A DNA stretch of 64,000 nucleotides from Punica granatum (taxonomy: Eukaryota; Streptophyta; Magnoliopsida; Myrtales; Lythraceae): positions 28,144,605 through 28,208,604 of the forward strand of contig NC_045130.1 of the NCBI RefSeq assembly GCF_007655135.1, written 5' to 3'. A model generated the notes under the pieces. The model saw only the letters and a program-made list of their open reading frames with translations. It was not told the origin of the DNA and made no database searches. Every line of letters begins with the position of its first letter. The stretch's first letter is position 1. This document shows, piece by piece, positions 27,559 to 46,428 of the stretch. Position numbers and translations under genes: made by a program.

Positions 27559-28849
27559 ATTTTAAATAATTTACTTTTATACATGGCATAACCACTTTTA
27601 AAGTGATTGTATATTTGGCGTTCCCGTGAAAGTAATATGATACTATTGCTTATTTTTGTTTGTGGGGCCATATTTTGCGTTTCGATATGACAAGCCAACT
27701 GGAATAATTGTTGCAAAACAAAAGCTATCATAAAGTATTTTGCGAGAAGTATTTCTTTTTGTTTTTCAATTAAACAGGAGATTTGTGGGTTTAGTATAAG
27801 AAACAGATGGATATAATTAATTCCACATATTAGAATATAATTGCGTCCTCTTGGTTATTCCTTAAATGTTGAGTTACCAAAAATATTTGATAGAAATTGA
27901 GAATTGAGTCTAGTACAATGCTATATGTCATTGACTCAAAACAAATTAGAGTTCTCAGATTCGGACCTCGTTTAAGCAATATTTTGTGTCCCTTTATTTT
28001 CCTTTTTTAATCTTGTACTATGGCCATGACCTCTCTTATAACTAAAAATAAAAAGTCCAAGAAAAAAAATTTATATATAGAGCAACCTATATGTTGTCCA
28101 CGCTAGCATGCTAACTTTGTTGGTGCAAGATCTCGGGATTGACGAAAATGAACAAACAAGAGAGATGGCTTCTAGGCAGGTGACCGTTTTCCATAAGGCT
28201 TTATATGTTTGCACCAATAGTGTGCAATTGGGATTTCCTTGAATAAACCTCTAGGATGCAAAAAAGTCAATAATCGACTGTATCTTGCACAAATGAAATT
28301 GATTTCTTGAGCACTCATAGATGTTTCCAGGATTATAATCTCATTCTAAGTCTCTCGCAATAGACCAAGAAAGAGAGTGATTTAAGAGAGAAGGGAGGGT
28401 GTGAGAGAGAGAAGACGAGAGTTTTTTTATGAGAATGTTTCTTATTGTACCATTTGATGTGGAAACATCTTTTTAAAAGGCACTTTGCCTCTTCGACCGG
28501 AAATGTCCATTCGACTATTCTTTTCTAAAAGAGATGTCTTTTACGTTCAAATATTCAAGCAGTTAACGTACTGTATCCTTTCATACTCATTTTGCTATAA
28601 CAATTTTGTCTCTCTCAATGTGGTATCAAATTTTTCAATATTTATAACTTTACCCCACTTTTCCAATATTATAATAATTGTGGGCCAACTTCAAATTAAT
28701 GAAGTTCAAAAATTCCCCTACGGACTCCGCATTCTTGTCTGGCATCGAATCGGTTTGTGTCTACACTACACGTGAGGGCGAGTCTCAAAGATCCTTGGAA
28801 CTCACATCAAAATAATAAAAGTGAATCCAATGAATTAATTTATATAAAA

Positions 28850-29412
28850 GGGGAAAAAACATATTTTTTGTCATGTAAATTTGACATTCAGTCAATTTTG
28901 GTCTTATAAATTTCAAAAGTGCCTTCAGCTCCATACGTTTGGTCTATTCCATAGCCAGCCATAAAGGAGCTACTGATGTAGACTTGACAACGTTAAATGT
29001 GTCCACGTGTCAATTTCTAATTGGCTAAAAAATTAAAAATTTAACAGAAAAATCAAAAACTAAAAATTAATTAATTTAAAAAGAAAGTGAAGGGGATCAG
29101 ACCGGAAGCCTCCCCTTCCGGCAAGCACTCCCTCTCGTCGACCTCGCCGGCCGAAAGGAGAGTCCACAATCTGGTCCCATTTCCTTTAATTTAATCATTT
29201 AATTATTTATTTTTATTTTTTTGATTTATTTTTGTTTTTTAGCCCATTACAAATTGACATGTAGACACATTTAACAACGTCAAGTCCACATCAGTAGCTC
29301 TATTATGGCCTGTTATTAAGCAAATCGAAAGTGTCTTACGTAAATGATTGATTCAGTACTTTTAAAACTTATAAAAGGACTAAAAATGTCCTTTTCGTAT
29401 GTAAAAGGGTTG
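28850..29412. mobile_element. Foldback (MITE-like) element with ~240-bp inverted arms
   Basis: The left arm (28850-29095) carries, in order, AAGTGCCTTCAGCTCC, ATAAAGGAGCTACTGATGT, AACGTTAAATGTGTC and AAAATCAAAAACTAAAAATTAA. The right arm (29170-29412) carries the reverse complements in mirrored order (GACACATTTAACAACGTC, ACATCAGTAGCTCTATTATGG). A GC-rich loop of about 70 bp (CCGGAAGCCTCCCCTTCCGG) separates the arms. There is no ORF of interest. Confidence 0.75.
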
Positions 29413-32400
29413 GATCCCCATCCCATCTGTTTAAGCTTTGAGCCTGTATACAGGCAGAATTCCTCGTAAGTCCACAAACATTTGACATAACTGAAGCAAA
29501 ATAACTTATTGAAAATAAGTTGAAAATAACTTATTTTTTTCCCGATAAATTCAAAATAACTTTGCTTTGCCAGAAGCCCTTTCGACGATGATGATCACAA
29601 GGTATGAAGGCAAAAGCTTTGTGATTAAAAAATAGAACGAACACCCTCGTAAAGTAGAAGATTTCCTATGGAATCTTGTTTTCCTGGTGGAAGGGTCGCA
29701 GATGTTATAGACCATCTGGTTCTTTGGTAAAACTAATAAGATTGCATCAGGTATTGAAATCTTTTGACAAGTGAACTATCAAGACGGTCATAGTATCTAT
29801 TGCTCTGTAAGATTAATGCTATTATTAGATATCGGTGTGATTTATTACTAGATTCAAGCTTCAGCAGGCTTATGACTTCCGGTGCGCCTTGTTCTCCCTT
29901 CTGGTTTTATACTTTTTCCAAAAGAATTGAGGTAAATTACAAGAAAGCGTGTGGCAAACATCCCTCTGAATGATGTGTTTGCTTATATAACGTCAGTAGA
30001 CCGCAAACTGACCCTTCTCTTTTTCCTCTTACTGGTTGGTAAAGCACGTGCGTTGCACGTGCAAATATTGCATTTCTGTAGTTCGAATATCATTTTAGTT
30101 ATATACGGTTAACTTCCAAGATATGTAAAATGATTTAATCCAATAGTCACATGGTGATGGTATCTCGTCCAATGATTGAAAAATCTTTCACGGTCCCTTC
30201 CGGGTCACTATTTTGGGTCTTGATGCACTTAAATATACAGAAGAACATACACGAACAAAAAGAAAAAATTTGAATAATAATATTATTAATATCAATCAAG
30301 CATCTCCCCAAGCAAAATTACATCTTAAAAACATCTAAAAAGCACATTCACTGAAATGTTCCCAATACATCAAATTTCCATCATCAGCACTTTCCTCTTT
30401 CTTTCCTTCCTCCCTAAACAACCAGGGTCCATTTATGCACTGCACTTAAATAAATTATATTAAATTTTGCAACACATCATAGAACAATTACCATAAAGCT
30501 TGTGATATGAGTGTAAAAAAATTAAAAAAAGAAAAACTAAGGTTCTTCTTTTAGAAAACAGAAAGAGCTAAGACACACTTGCTCAACTTCAATCTTATCG
30601 AGATTGTCTTAATTACCACTATCCAAAAAAGAGAGAAAAAGTATCAAACAAAAAACAAAAGTGCAGTCCTTGTACAGTTAAAACAGGTCACATGATTATG
30701 CTAAATAATTCAGAAGAATATCAAGAATGGAATGGAAACCTCCATCCCCCAGAACTATATAAAAGCCACAAAGTTGCACTACCTGAAGTGTTTTCATTGA
30801 AATACCATGCCTCAAGCAGCCACTTACCTTGTCTTTCGGAATATTAATTGGAGTACTAAGGAAAAAGCATCTGCCTAAAAGGCTGCGGATCAAACCTTCT
30901 ATTAAACCAAACAACAATTTTACTCGAGAACTTCTACTTGTGTTGACATTTAAAATCAATTCCATAGATCAGTGATCTTTCCATCACGGATGGGAATTCA
31001 TATGTCATGTATTATATATATACAGAAGACTACATTGTTTCGTAACAATCAATTCCATATAAGAGGACGATAACTTGTTCTTCGAGATTAATATAGAATC
31101 TCACCTTGGGATTTATCCTCCTTTTTGCTGATCTCTGGATCTATATTTTCTGCCGCTTCATCCAACTTACTTAAGGTCTATATTTTAATTATAGTCTTTA
31201 CTATGTGTGAACCAAATCGTAGCATTCTGCATTGAAATGCTCTCCATTCAATCAAAGAAATTATTAACATAACAGTTAGTAACCAAAAAATTAGCCCAAC
31301 CTGTTTGGACCGACTTACCGTCCTAGGCCTATATTGATACTCCATATTTGGTAACTAAATCCTATTGAGGATATTTCTCCCATAATATCTTTGATATTAT
31401 CTCTTGAATATTCACTTATGTATATATATCTTATTTACGAGATATTATTTCCAATTTCTAACCACATATATGAAGAGTACATCTACTTGTTATGTGCAAT
31501 CAAATATTCTGCACAGATTACGATATTTCGATACAGATATCTCGGGACTCTTATAAATACCTCTAAATCCTAAGTTCAATTCTTCTACTTTTTTTCGATA
31601 AATTCTCATTTAAGCATCAGAGAAGGAGATCGAGCCTTCCCTCGATCCTCCCCTTTTTGCAGGTCAATCGAGGCTCGTGGTCTGCACGTGATCAAGACCA
31701 AAATTTTTAAATCCTAACAATAACCATCAATGAATTATAAGATCTATTTTATCTAAATCATCATCAAAGGGGCTCAAATATGACAATCACAAATCAAGCA
31801 TATCAAATAAGCCAACAATATGCCAACAATATTAGCCAACAGTTGTGGACTACCCTTTCCGCTTACAATCATTTTATCTGAACAGCACTCCTTTGTACTC
31901 AAATTGACGTGGAAGAGGCTAAGTGAAGGGAAATTCCACGCCTAAGCAATAAATATTCCAGTTAACATCAGAGATTTTAGAACATCAGCTAAAAATTATC
32001 AGAAAAGGCAGTAGGGTGTCTTTTGAAAAACCAATTTTACCTGAGAATTCGCATACCTTCAGTTTACCTATTGCACAGAAGCAGTCATCCAAGACGAGTT
32101 CAGAAGCCGTTCTTCTTTCTGGCGAAGAACAGTATTTAGTTCCTGCAGATTGATCAAATCTAGAAATTCAACAACTGAAATCCAAAATTAGCCAAACAAT
32201 CATCAATATTTCAATAATGAGATGGCTGAAGACAATGGAAGATGGTGAGGCCATCAGAATTCAATTCGACAGCAGAGATCCAAGTTTTTGTCCCTCCCAA
32301 ACTATGACTCGGATCCGGCAACCAGCTCACTATGCTAAAATAAAGGTGGTGTGGCAGAACAAAGAGGAGAGAGAGGTCAACCGGCTCTCCGTGCTACTCT

Positions 32401-33800
32401 CCTTGTTCTAAGATGGAAAGAATGACATTCTACAGGCGCGCGCGAGAGAGAGAGAGAGAGAGAGTTAGAAGGAAAGTTTGAAATTTTTCCTAGGAAACTT
32501 TGGGCAGTGGGATGGGGGAGGCAAAAAGTAATTAAGGTTTCAGTTAGCAGTTAATTAGTGGCTGTAGTTCATGAATCTGCAGTGCATGTCATTCTTTTCC
32601 CTGCATTTTTTAAAAACCGCCGTGACTACTGTCTCCCAAAATGGTTTCTGCTGTAGAAACCAATAAACGAAATGAGTAAAGCGATGGAGGGATGGTCGTC
32701 TTGGCAAACAAAGTGGAGGATGCATCATATTATAATGCACATAGCTAAACCAAGCTAACCAGTAGTTCATTGTGGTCTAGAGACCATTACAACCATTCAA
32801 GATAATTTTCGAAAGTTTCAGAATATGCAAAATGTAGGAATCGCTTCAGATGACTGCATGTTTAAGAACAACAAATATTGTACCGTGCTCAACTAACATC
32901 ATCGGCTTTGTGAGAAGCCAAATTTGATCAGAGATCTTAATCTTCTCCACCTCAACATCATGGAGCTCTTCCTTCAACTGCCCTAAAAATGCACCTATGC
33001 ACCGCCCACCGGTTTGCCAAGAGTAAATGATAAGCACTGAAATCGAATATCAAACATTTCTAATATTCAAGAAATTGATGCATGCGATTATCACCAACAA
33101 TGTCCATGAACGATGCAATTTGAGAACTGCACATGTATACTTCTTGAAAATTAAGAAAGAACAGATGAGTTTAAGATACAGATTTTGGAAAATCTATAAA
33201 ACTTGACAAAATGCATAACTGAAGAACTGCCACGCTTGTTGAAATGCCGCCTGTGCCACCCTCCCAACCCAGCTTCTCTATAATTCATCAGAAGCAACCA
33301 AAAAAAAAATGCAACACAGGAAAACAGACCAAAATCCACATGCATACATACATACATACAAAAAAAAAAAAAAAAGGAATCGGAATTTCACATGCAATTC
33401 AACAAGCAGGTATTTGGAGAGAAAAGGCACAAATTGTCTCTCTATTATTAGTATGTGTGAAAACACACATTGTGAAAACACACGAAGTGGCTTCATCTTT
33501 TTCATATATATAGAAAATAGATCTTCATATCTTGAAGACCAGAAATGAGAAATTAAGCCAGAAGACTGGTCATAGTTTCATGAAATTAGAAGCTTAGCTT
33601 TAAGTAGAACATACATATCTGGTGATAGATATTCATATGCCTCTACACCACACTCTACATCACACTTGAGCTTTATGATAACCGTCTTCTCGATCTAAAG
33701 ACGACCAAGTAAACTTATCCATGCTCGTATTTGCTCTCTACCACGTTAACTACCCATTAAGTATTTAACCTTTTGGCCTTTGCTACTGCTGGTAAGACAA
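29413..33800. other. Spacer 3' of the intact GH1 gene; no convincing gene
   Basis: About 29925-30025 resembles the duplicated synthase 3' flank (compare 10075-10180 and 14490-14600), a weak trace of a third duplication unit. A palindromic GCACGTGCGTTGCACGTGC lies near 30043. The stretch 31290-31700 looks like a retrotransposon LTR remnant (TATA-like TTATAAATACC, then a C/T-rich leader). A (GA)n tract occurs at 32441-32464. Short minus-strand open segments near 32010-32140 and 32846-33037 look mildly protein-like but were not assigned. An ACAT repeat plus A-run lies at 33342-33375. Confidence 0.4.
32436..32464. repeat. (GC)n(GA)n microsatellite
   Basis: GCGCGCGC runs directly into about twelve GA units. 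Such tracts are frequent in plant 5' UTRs, but no gene start could be tied to it. Confidence 0.85.
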
Positions 33801-33817
33801 GTAACGCGATGAGTTGT

Positions 33818-40239
<6,422 letters not shown>

Positions 40240-40319
40240 TGATCCTCCTCAAAGTTTGGTGGTTGGTGATGTGATTTGTTTGGGGGAATGAGCGTGAAAT
40301 CATTGCGTATTTGTAAAGC

Positions 40320-41520
40320 TTTTCGTAGCGAGGCAGAGGGAATCATTTGAGAGCAACTGTTCCATGATTGTAACATGAGTCTTTAATTATCAAATATTAA
40401 TCTTGTACGACGCCTCCAAGCACGAGAGCAACTCTCTGTCGCTTTTTAGTTTTTTTCATCGTACACTAATATTAGCCCCATACGACCCCTTCATGTACTC
40501 TATTTTTCTTTTATCTCGTATTTTTGGCATCTTATCATGACACGAATTAACGACTTATCAATCCGAATAAGAGTACATAGCAAATCTGAATGGTTGATCG
40601 AGGTGCCAAGATCTCGTGGACATAATAATCACGGGGAAAGCATGTAGTCCTCTGATGATATTTTTCTTTCCTTTCAATGTTCTGGCTGTCCGACTTTTAG
40701 GAGTATAATAATATAAAACTCCATTAAATAAATTTGGGCCACTGTTATCATTTTGTTTCTTGCAGGAAGATATATTATCATAATTTTTGTTTTGCAATAA
40801 TTGCAGTTGGTGTGGTTTGACATAAATAAATGCAAATTGCGGCCCCACAAGAAAATATAAACAACAGTGGAAATCTCCTATTTTTTTTTAGTTCTGTAAT
40901 TTAATCTCAAGTATGCTCTAGAGTATTCTTGATTAACAGCTCCTTCAATCCTTCTGTCAAAGCATATACGCTCTTCCAATCGGATTCGAATTCAAGGCTA
41001 TAACAAGTAGGATCGGAACGAATTTCATATTATACGAATGGTTCATATGTATGATTCCTCCTACCGATACGTTACCTAATGAAAACCTAAACTGCCTTCT
41101 TTTTTTTTTTCGTAAATTTAATTGTAATGGCTATTACGGAGCTTGATCTTGCCATCATCGATCTAATTCTATCTACATCCGGTTTACTTACCATGACCCT
41201 CATAATAATAAGATGTGAATTTGAAATCTCAAGAAGATACCTCCTGTACCGTTTGTTTTTTATGGAAAAGTCTTGTACCTTTTCTTTTCGATATTAACCT
41301 TGATATCTAGAAATTTGATGGCCTTTAACTAATTAAATTCAAATTAGATCAGTCCATTAAAAGGTAAAATTCTCATAATTATGAATTTTCTTCATTTACA
41401 AGATTGAAATTCGAAATTTTATTAAAAAAATAAATATTGAATCGCTTGAACTAATCCTTATTGATAAAATCTTGTATTTTTTCTACAGTACAAGTCTTGT
41501 TCTATCTAGCATCTTGTTTT
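40320..41520. other. Upstream spacer of GH1 copy C; nothing recognised
   Basis: AT-rich sequence without a supportable gene or a clear repeat. The proximal 80 bp upstream of the ATG at 40239 aligns with the copy B promoter, but its TATA position reads AAATACGCAATG on the minus strand. Confidence 0.4.
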
Positions 41521-42079
41521 AATTTTTTGGGTGAATTACACCAAAAATATATAAGTTTTCAAATTTGTCTCAATTTTAGCACGAGTTTTCATTTTTATTA
41601 TAAAAAATCACAATATTTCATTTTCGTTTTAAATATGGCACGCCATTAGTCATCTGTTACAGTTTCCTTTTATTTGCTTACATGGCAGTTAACGGAGTTA
41701 TGTAGCCCCAAATTAACCTGTGAAAAAGTGACACATGTACAGCTGTGTATTTAAATAAATCAAAGGAAAGCCCTACATTTCTTTAATTTTAGAAACTTGT
41801 CATATATTCATCTTCGACGTGTCTCTCTCCGCACTTTCCCAAGCTCGCCTTTGTTCTCCGTTCTCTCCCACAAGAAACAACGTAATTGCATTTCCTTCTT
41901 GCTCTCTACGTCGTCTCCAGTCTCTCCCATGAATCGCATTAATCAAGAGCTTGGCTTCCGTATGATTCCCACTCACCATCGTCCTTGTCACTCACGGCCA
42001 CAATTTTTCCCGTTCAAGTGCTCAATGGCCCTAACCATGTCGCTCCAGGGACACTGCTGCAGGCCCAGGAGATAATAAT

Positions 42080-42320
42080 CAACACCAAGAGCTAGCGTTG
42101 TTGATCCAATGTCACTGGAAACAAAGTAAACACCCCTCTCCACCGGCTCGGAGCACGATGTTCGACCCTTCCTTCATTCCTTATCCTCCACTTTCTACAC
42201 GAGACCCTGCAACCATGCGGTCTCCAAGCTCGATTACACCCTCCAGACATCCTGCGACTAGAACCACCTCTGTCGCTACTCCTATTTGTATGGTAACGGC
42301 ACCCTTGCAACAGGTGATCC
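42080..42320 (+). pseudogene. Possible captured aspartic-protease (A1) fragment
   Basis: The frame ending near 42320 reads PCNHAVSKLDYTLQTSCD, a stop, then NHLCRYSYLYGNGTLATG. This is the pattern of plant nepenthesin/CDR1-type proteases: Cys-rich segment, LCxYxYxYGDGSxTxG, here with Asn for Asp. Upstream, in a shifted frame, FDPSFIPYPPLSTRDPA resembles the FDPxxSSTxxxLSCxDPxC segment. The stop codon, the frameshift and the absence of DTGS and the C-terminal lobe mean it is not functional. Its place between long inverted repeats suggests transposon capture. Confidence 0.4.
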
Positions 42321-42558
42321 ACATGCGAGGAGCTCATCTTCTCCAATCCCAGTTCAAGGCGCAGTTTGAGTGGTGAAGCATGCCATTTGACTAATATCAA
42401 TCTCCTAAACCCCCAGCGGAACCAGAAGCTCTTCTTCAATGTCACCGGCAGTCCCACGGTCGTGGCTGCAAAGTGAGTGGCGGTGGAGGGAGGCTAAGGG
42501 TAGAGGAGGAGAGCAAGACGTCTAAGAGAGAAGGGGCAGGACTAGGAGAGATAAAATT

Positions 42559-42729
42559 GAGAAAATATTAAGTGAGTAATAGACAGCCAAGTGACTGTGT
42601 AAAACTCCACTAACAAATAACACGTGTAAAGTAAGAAAGAGAGGGAGTTGTCTCGTGGAACACAAGTCATTCATGAGTGGAGTTTTGCACAGTCACTTGA
42701 TTATGTATTTACTCACTTAATATTTTCTC
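42559..42729. mobile_element. 171-bp MITE with perfect 9-bp target duplication
   Basis: The ends are GAGAAAATATTAAGTGAGTA and its reverse complement. Homology between the arms continues inward through CAAGTGACTGTG-AAAACTCCACT, so the element is almost a hairpin. It is flanked on both sides by GATAAAATT (42550-42558 and 42730-42738). A 9-bp target duplication points to the Mutator superfamily. It is nested just inside the right arm of the larger element. Confidence 0.88.
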
Positions 42730-42996
42730 GATAAAATTAAATAAATATAAGGTCTGCTTTCAATTCTTTAAATTATATAGCTCTACACGTGTCACCTTTT
42801 CACAGGTTGATTAGGATCCATATAACTCTTACCTGCCATATATGCAATTAAACGAAAATTATAACGGATGACTAATGGCATGTCATATTTGAGATGAGAA
42901 TGAAGCGTCATGATTTTTTATGATAAAAATGAAAATTTGTGGCAAAACTGAGACAAATATGAAAACTTGTATTTTTAGTAATTTATCCAATTTTTT

Positions 42997-44409
42997 TAAT
43001 CGAACGATAATGAGGATCTTTCATATATCTACAACAAAAACGGATATAAAAAATACCCAATTAAATATTACAAGAATATTACAAGAGTAAAATATAACAT
43101 TTATCCACCGATAAATTTTAAAGAATAATATTGTAAAAATATCACATCCGTATTAAACAGATATAATTGCAGATACCATATAGTCGGCATCTCTGGAATT
43201 ATGTGAACATTGTCTTGAGCATGTCAGAGATTTGCCAAGATATTAGAGAAAGAAATCCTATGGTGCGCTTCACCTTGAGGCTTAAGAAGTACGATTGAGC
43301 CAATGCCTTGGGTGACTACTATTCATCTATTTAGATGTGTAATGCCAATAAAAATATTTGAAAGTGAAAAACTGACATCACAATAAATTCATAAATTTTC
43401 ACTTATAAATATTTAATTAATTCTTACTCATTCAAAATGAGCGAGTGATACTCATTAAATATCTTCTCAGTTTCTCCAAGTTGCCTAAAATTGGACTTAA
43501 CGTATCTAACACCATTGGTGTTTTCTTTCAGAAGAGTCACCTTTTTCATATTTTTTGGGAGTGAAAGAAATCCCATTTTATACTTATAAGAATCTAACAA
43601 ATATTAGGGAGGTTTAGTGGTCCCTTAATGTAGGACCATTGTATTGCTAGCATTGTTATCGGATAGATCAACATAAAAATTTAAATATGGCTAATTCAGA
43701 TCTATAAGTCTTCTTTATAACCAACAAAAAAAAATAAAAGTATGGCCACTTTAAGTTGATCCGACTGTTTATATTGTGCAATATTCTTTCCGAGAATTAT
43801 AAGATCCATGGCTGGAAGTTCAGCCACATATATATATATATATATACACACACATATGGTTCCCTGCTATGAAAGGACTGTCCACTTGTCTCAATAATTG
43901 CGACATTCACATTCACTCACATAATCTGTCAAGTAGGTTCTTCCAAATCCTAGAAAGGGATATTTCTATGTTACTGTACCTACTCGAAGGTCGACGGCTT
44001 ATGCCAGTGTGAAACAGAATGAGATCATGCATAAAGACCCACATGTAGAAATACAAAACCGCTTGCCTGCGAATTTTTGAAAAGTTAGAAGATGAAGGAA
44101 CTAATCATTGCCGCGTCAGCTTGATTTTCATGGAATTCAATTTTCATTTTAGTTGATGCGCATGGTGGCGAATCGAATTTGTTAAAATGCCATATGACTG
44201 GACCATGTATACGGCGTCAAATCCTGAGGTAAAAAACTAATGAGCGTGAGGAATCCAGTCCGGCAAATGGCCAGCTTGAAACAATTTGTTGACTATGTTT
44301 ATTGTATCCTCACGATATGAATTGGCTTAGTTATATGCAGAAAAACCGTTGAGATAACAATAATTATTTTTTCCTCGACTCGTCCCTCATTCAAATGCCG
44401 ATGCCTTCC
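42997..44409. other. AT-rich spacer; nothing recognised
   Basis: No supportable gene. A (TA)n(CA)n tract lies at about 43828-43855. Confidence 0.4.
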
Positions 44410-44684
44410 GGGCCGTTTGGATTCGGAGTTAAAGTCAACGAAACTTTAACTTTGATTTTAACTGAGGAAGAAGACAAGGGTTTTATTACCGTTGTGGGCC
44501 CACCAGTTTGACTTTAAATAAAATGAATGGATGTAATAAATAATTGTGTATAATGAGATTGTGTGTTTGAATAAGATATGGAGCCCACCAGTTTGACTTT
44601 TCAAATATGTGTTTTGTTGTGTAGTGTAGAGTTAAAGTTAAAGTTAAAATCATGGTAATTTTAACTCACTATCCAAACGGGGCC
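44410..44684. mobile_element. Second copy of the CCGTTTGGAT MITE family
   Basis: The left end GGCCGTTTGGATTCGGAGTT and the right end AACTCACTATCCAAACGGGGCC are inverted. AGAGTTAAAGTTAAAGTTAA subrepeats near the right end match those in the element at 19955-20195. Length is about 275 bp with no ORF. Confidence 0.75.
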
Positions 44685-44939
44685 GTCCCTCATCTTCTTC
44701 AAGGCTTGTATCCCCTCCCTAGGTATTGGGGAATATATATACATATATATATATATAGATTTACCCCGTGTGCGTGTGCGCACGTGTGTGTTTTGGTGGG
44801 GGGACCGGGAAGGCCCTGTTTGGATCGACATTTTCTTTTATTTTTTTTAAACATAATTTTGGCACGACTGAATTTTTCTTTTAGAAAAAATCTAAAGAAT
44901 GTATCTCAAAAATAAAATATAAAATAAAATATCAAAAGA

Positions 44940-45075
44940 GGGTATAGTGCAGTGACATACGCGCTTATCTGGTAACTAAGAAGTTCAAGGTTCGATACTT
45001 AGTGAGATTACTCGTATCCCTTTCTTTGTAGTGTAGAGATTCAAAACTCACTGAAAACACTTATAAGATAAGGAC
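44940..45075 (+). mobile_element. tRNA-derived SINE-like head
   Basis: GGTATAGTGCAGTGACATAC resembles a pol III A box. AAGGTTCGATACTTAG, about 40 bp further on, resembles a B box (GGTTCGANNCC). That order and spacing are seen in plant SINEs. A tail could not be delimited, so only the head is claimed. Confidence 0.4.
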
Positions 45076-45689
45076 AAAGTTGACGACTAAATATGATTAA
45101 CCTTAGTCAATAGATTGAAGATAGTTGTGATCAAAGTGGCAAAATAAGGAGAAGAATTACATGTATTTAGAGTTTCTCAAATTTGCATTTAGATGTTATT
45201 TACACTCATTCTCTGCATTTGACGGATTATGAGCCATGAACGTGCGTTTGGATTGAAATAGGAGATCAGGTTCGTAATTTCAGCCTTGCAAAGCCGACGC
45301 GACCAATTGGCGGCCCATTAAATTTTAGCGCCCAGTGGATTGAAGACTGCAGCAGAAACAAGGATTGGGCCGGCCCATCTTCTCTAGTTCCTCCGGATTT
45401 GACCCGACAGTGATATTAGCCCAATTCGGCTCAAGAAGCCCCGACTGGGTTCATTGAATGTGGAAGCAAATATGGGGATTTCGAAGTTTCCTTTATTTAT
45501 TTATTTTAATTACATATAGGAGTCTTATAAATCTATTATAATAAAATAAAAATCGTAATAACTAATAAAAAGATATATGTAGTTCCACCACATATATCAA
45601 ACTTGGAATCATCTGACTATTAAGCGACGGTATGCACCACAATGGTACCCCTTATTTGATAAGTTTCCTTTATTTTAGTTGTTCGGACT

Positions 45690-46384
45690 AGTCAATATTA
45701 CCCGCGATTTGCTGTGGGTTTAAAATCTGCATTAATATTTCTAAATATAAAATTATGATTCAAATATAATAATAAGTCTTAAGTTACCCCGCCAATTTTT
45801 AGCGGACGAATTTTATTTATAGTACATAAATTAGCAAATTCATTCAAAGCATCTCATGGTTATAACTAAGTCAAAGTTCAATTGAGGATTAGTCTCGATT
45901 AATAGGGATACAAATATAGAAATTATTCAAAAATATGAAAATTTTAAAATAAATAAATAAGTGCTTCCACTAATATTAAGTGGACAAAATTTACTTTAGT
46001 ACATGAGTACGAAATTCATCAAGTGCTCATGACAAAGCCAAAGGTTAAGCAAGAATTAGTCTCGGCCAATAGGCTAGCATAACCATGCATTTTTATAGAA
46101 ATAAAATATATAAATAAAGATTGGCTGGTTAATTTGGTGACTAATTGAAATAGGTATTTTTCATGTAAATCAAGACATTATAATAACAAACAAAAATACA
46201 AACTTTTCACATTTTAATAATTCTAGTACGAACTTTTTTTCCTTAACATGAAAATGCACAAACTTTTGATTTGATAACGATTTTAGCACAACGTCAAATT
46301 TTTCGCTAATTTGGACTAAAATTACTGACATGTAGGTCTAGTGGGACCCACCATATCTTTTAATAATAAAATTATTTTAGAAAA

Positions 46385-46428
<44 letters not shown>

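Larger units (their letters stand above)
41525..42996. mobile_element. Non-autonomous element with ~270-bp inverted repeats and a captured gene fragment
   Basis: The left arm (about 41525-41795) and right arm (about 42739-42996) are inverted repeats of each other. Matched blocks include AAGTTTTCAAATTTGTCTCA with TGAGACAAATATGAAAACTT, ATGGCACGCCATTAGTCATC with GATGACTAATGGCATGTCAT (to one or two bases), and AACCTGTGAAAAAGTGACAC with GTGTCACCTTTTCACAGGTT. The approximately 750-bp GC-richer core is unlike the arms. The arms alone resemble a MITE family with AAATTTG-type ends. The core suggests gene capture as in Pack-type elements. The outer target duplication is not clear. Confidence 0.75.

Noticed and set aside
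30205..31695. Possible inverted ends TTTTGGGTCTTGATGCAC … GTGATCAAGACCAAAA
   Set aside because: Only about 14 bp match, with no clear target duplication and no further arm similarity. It could be chance.
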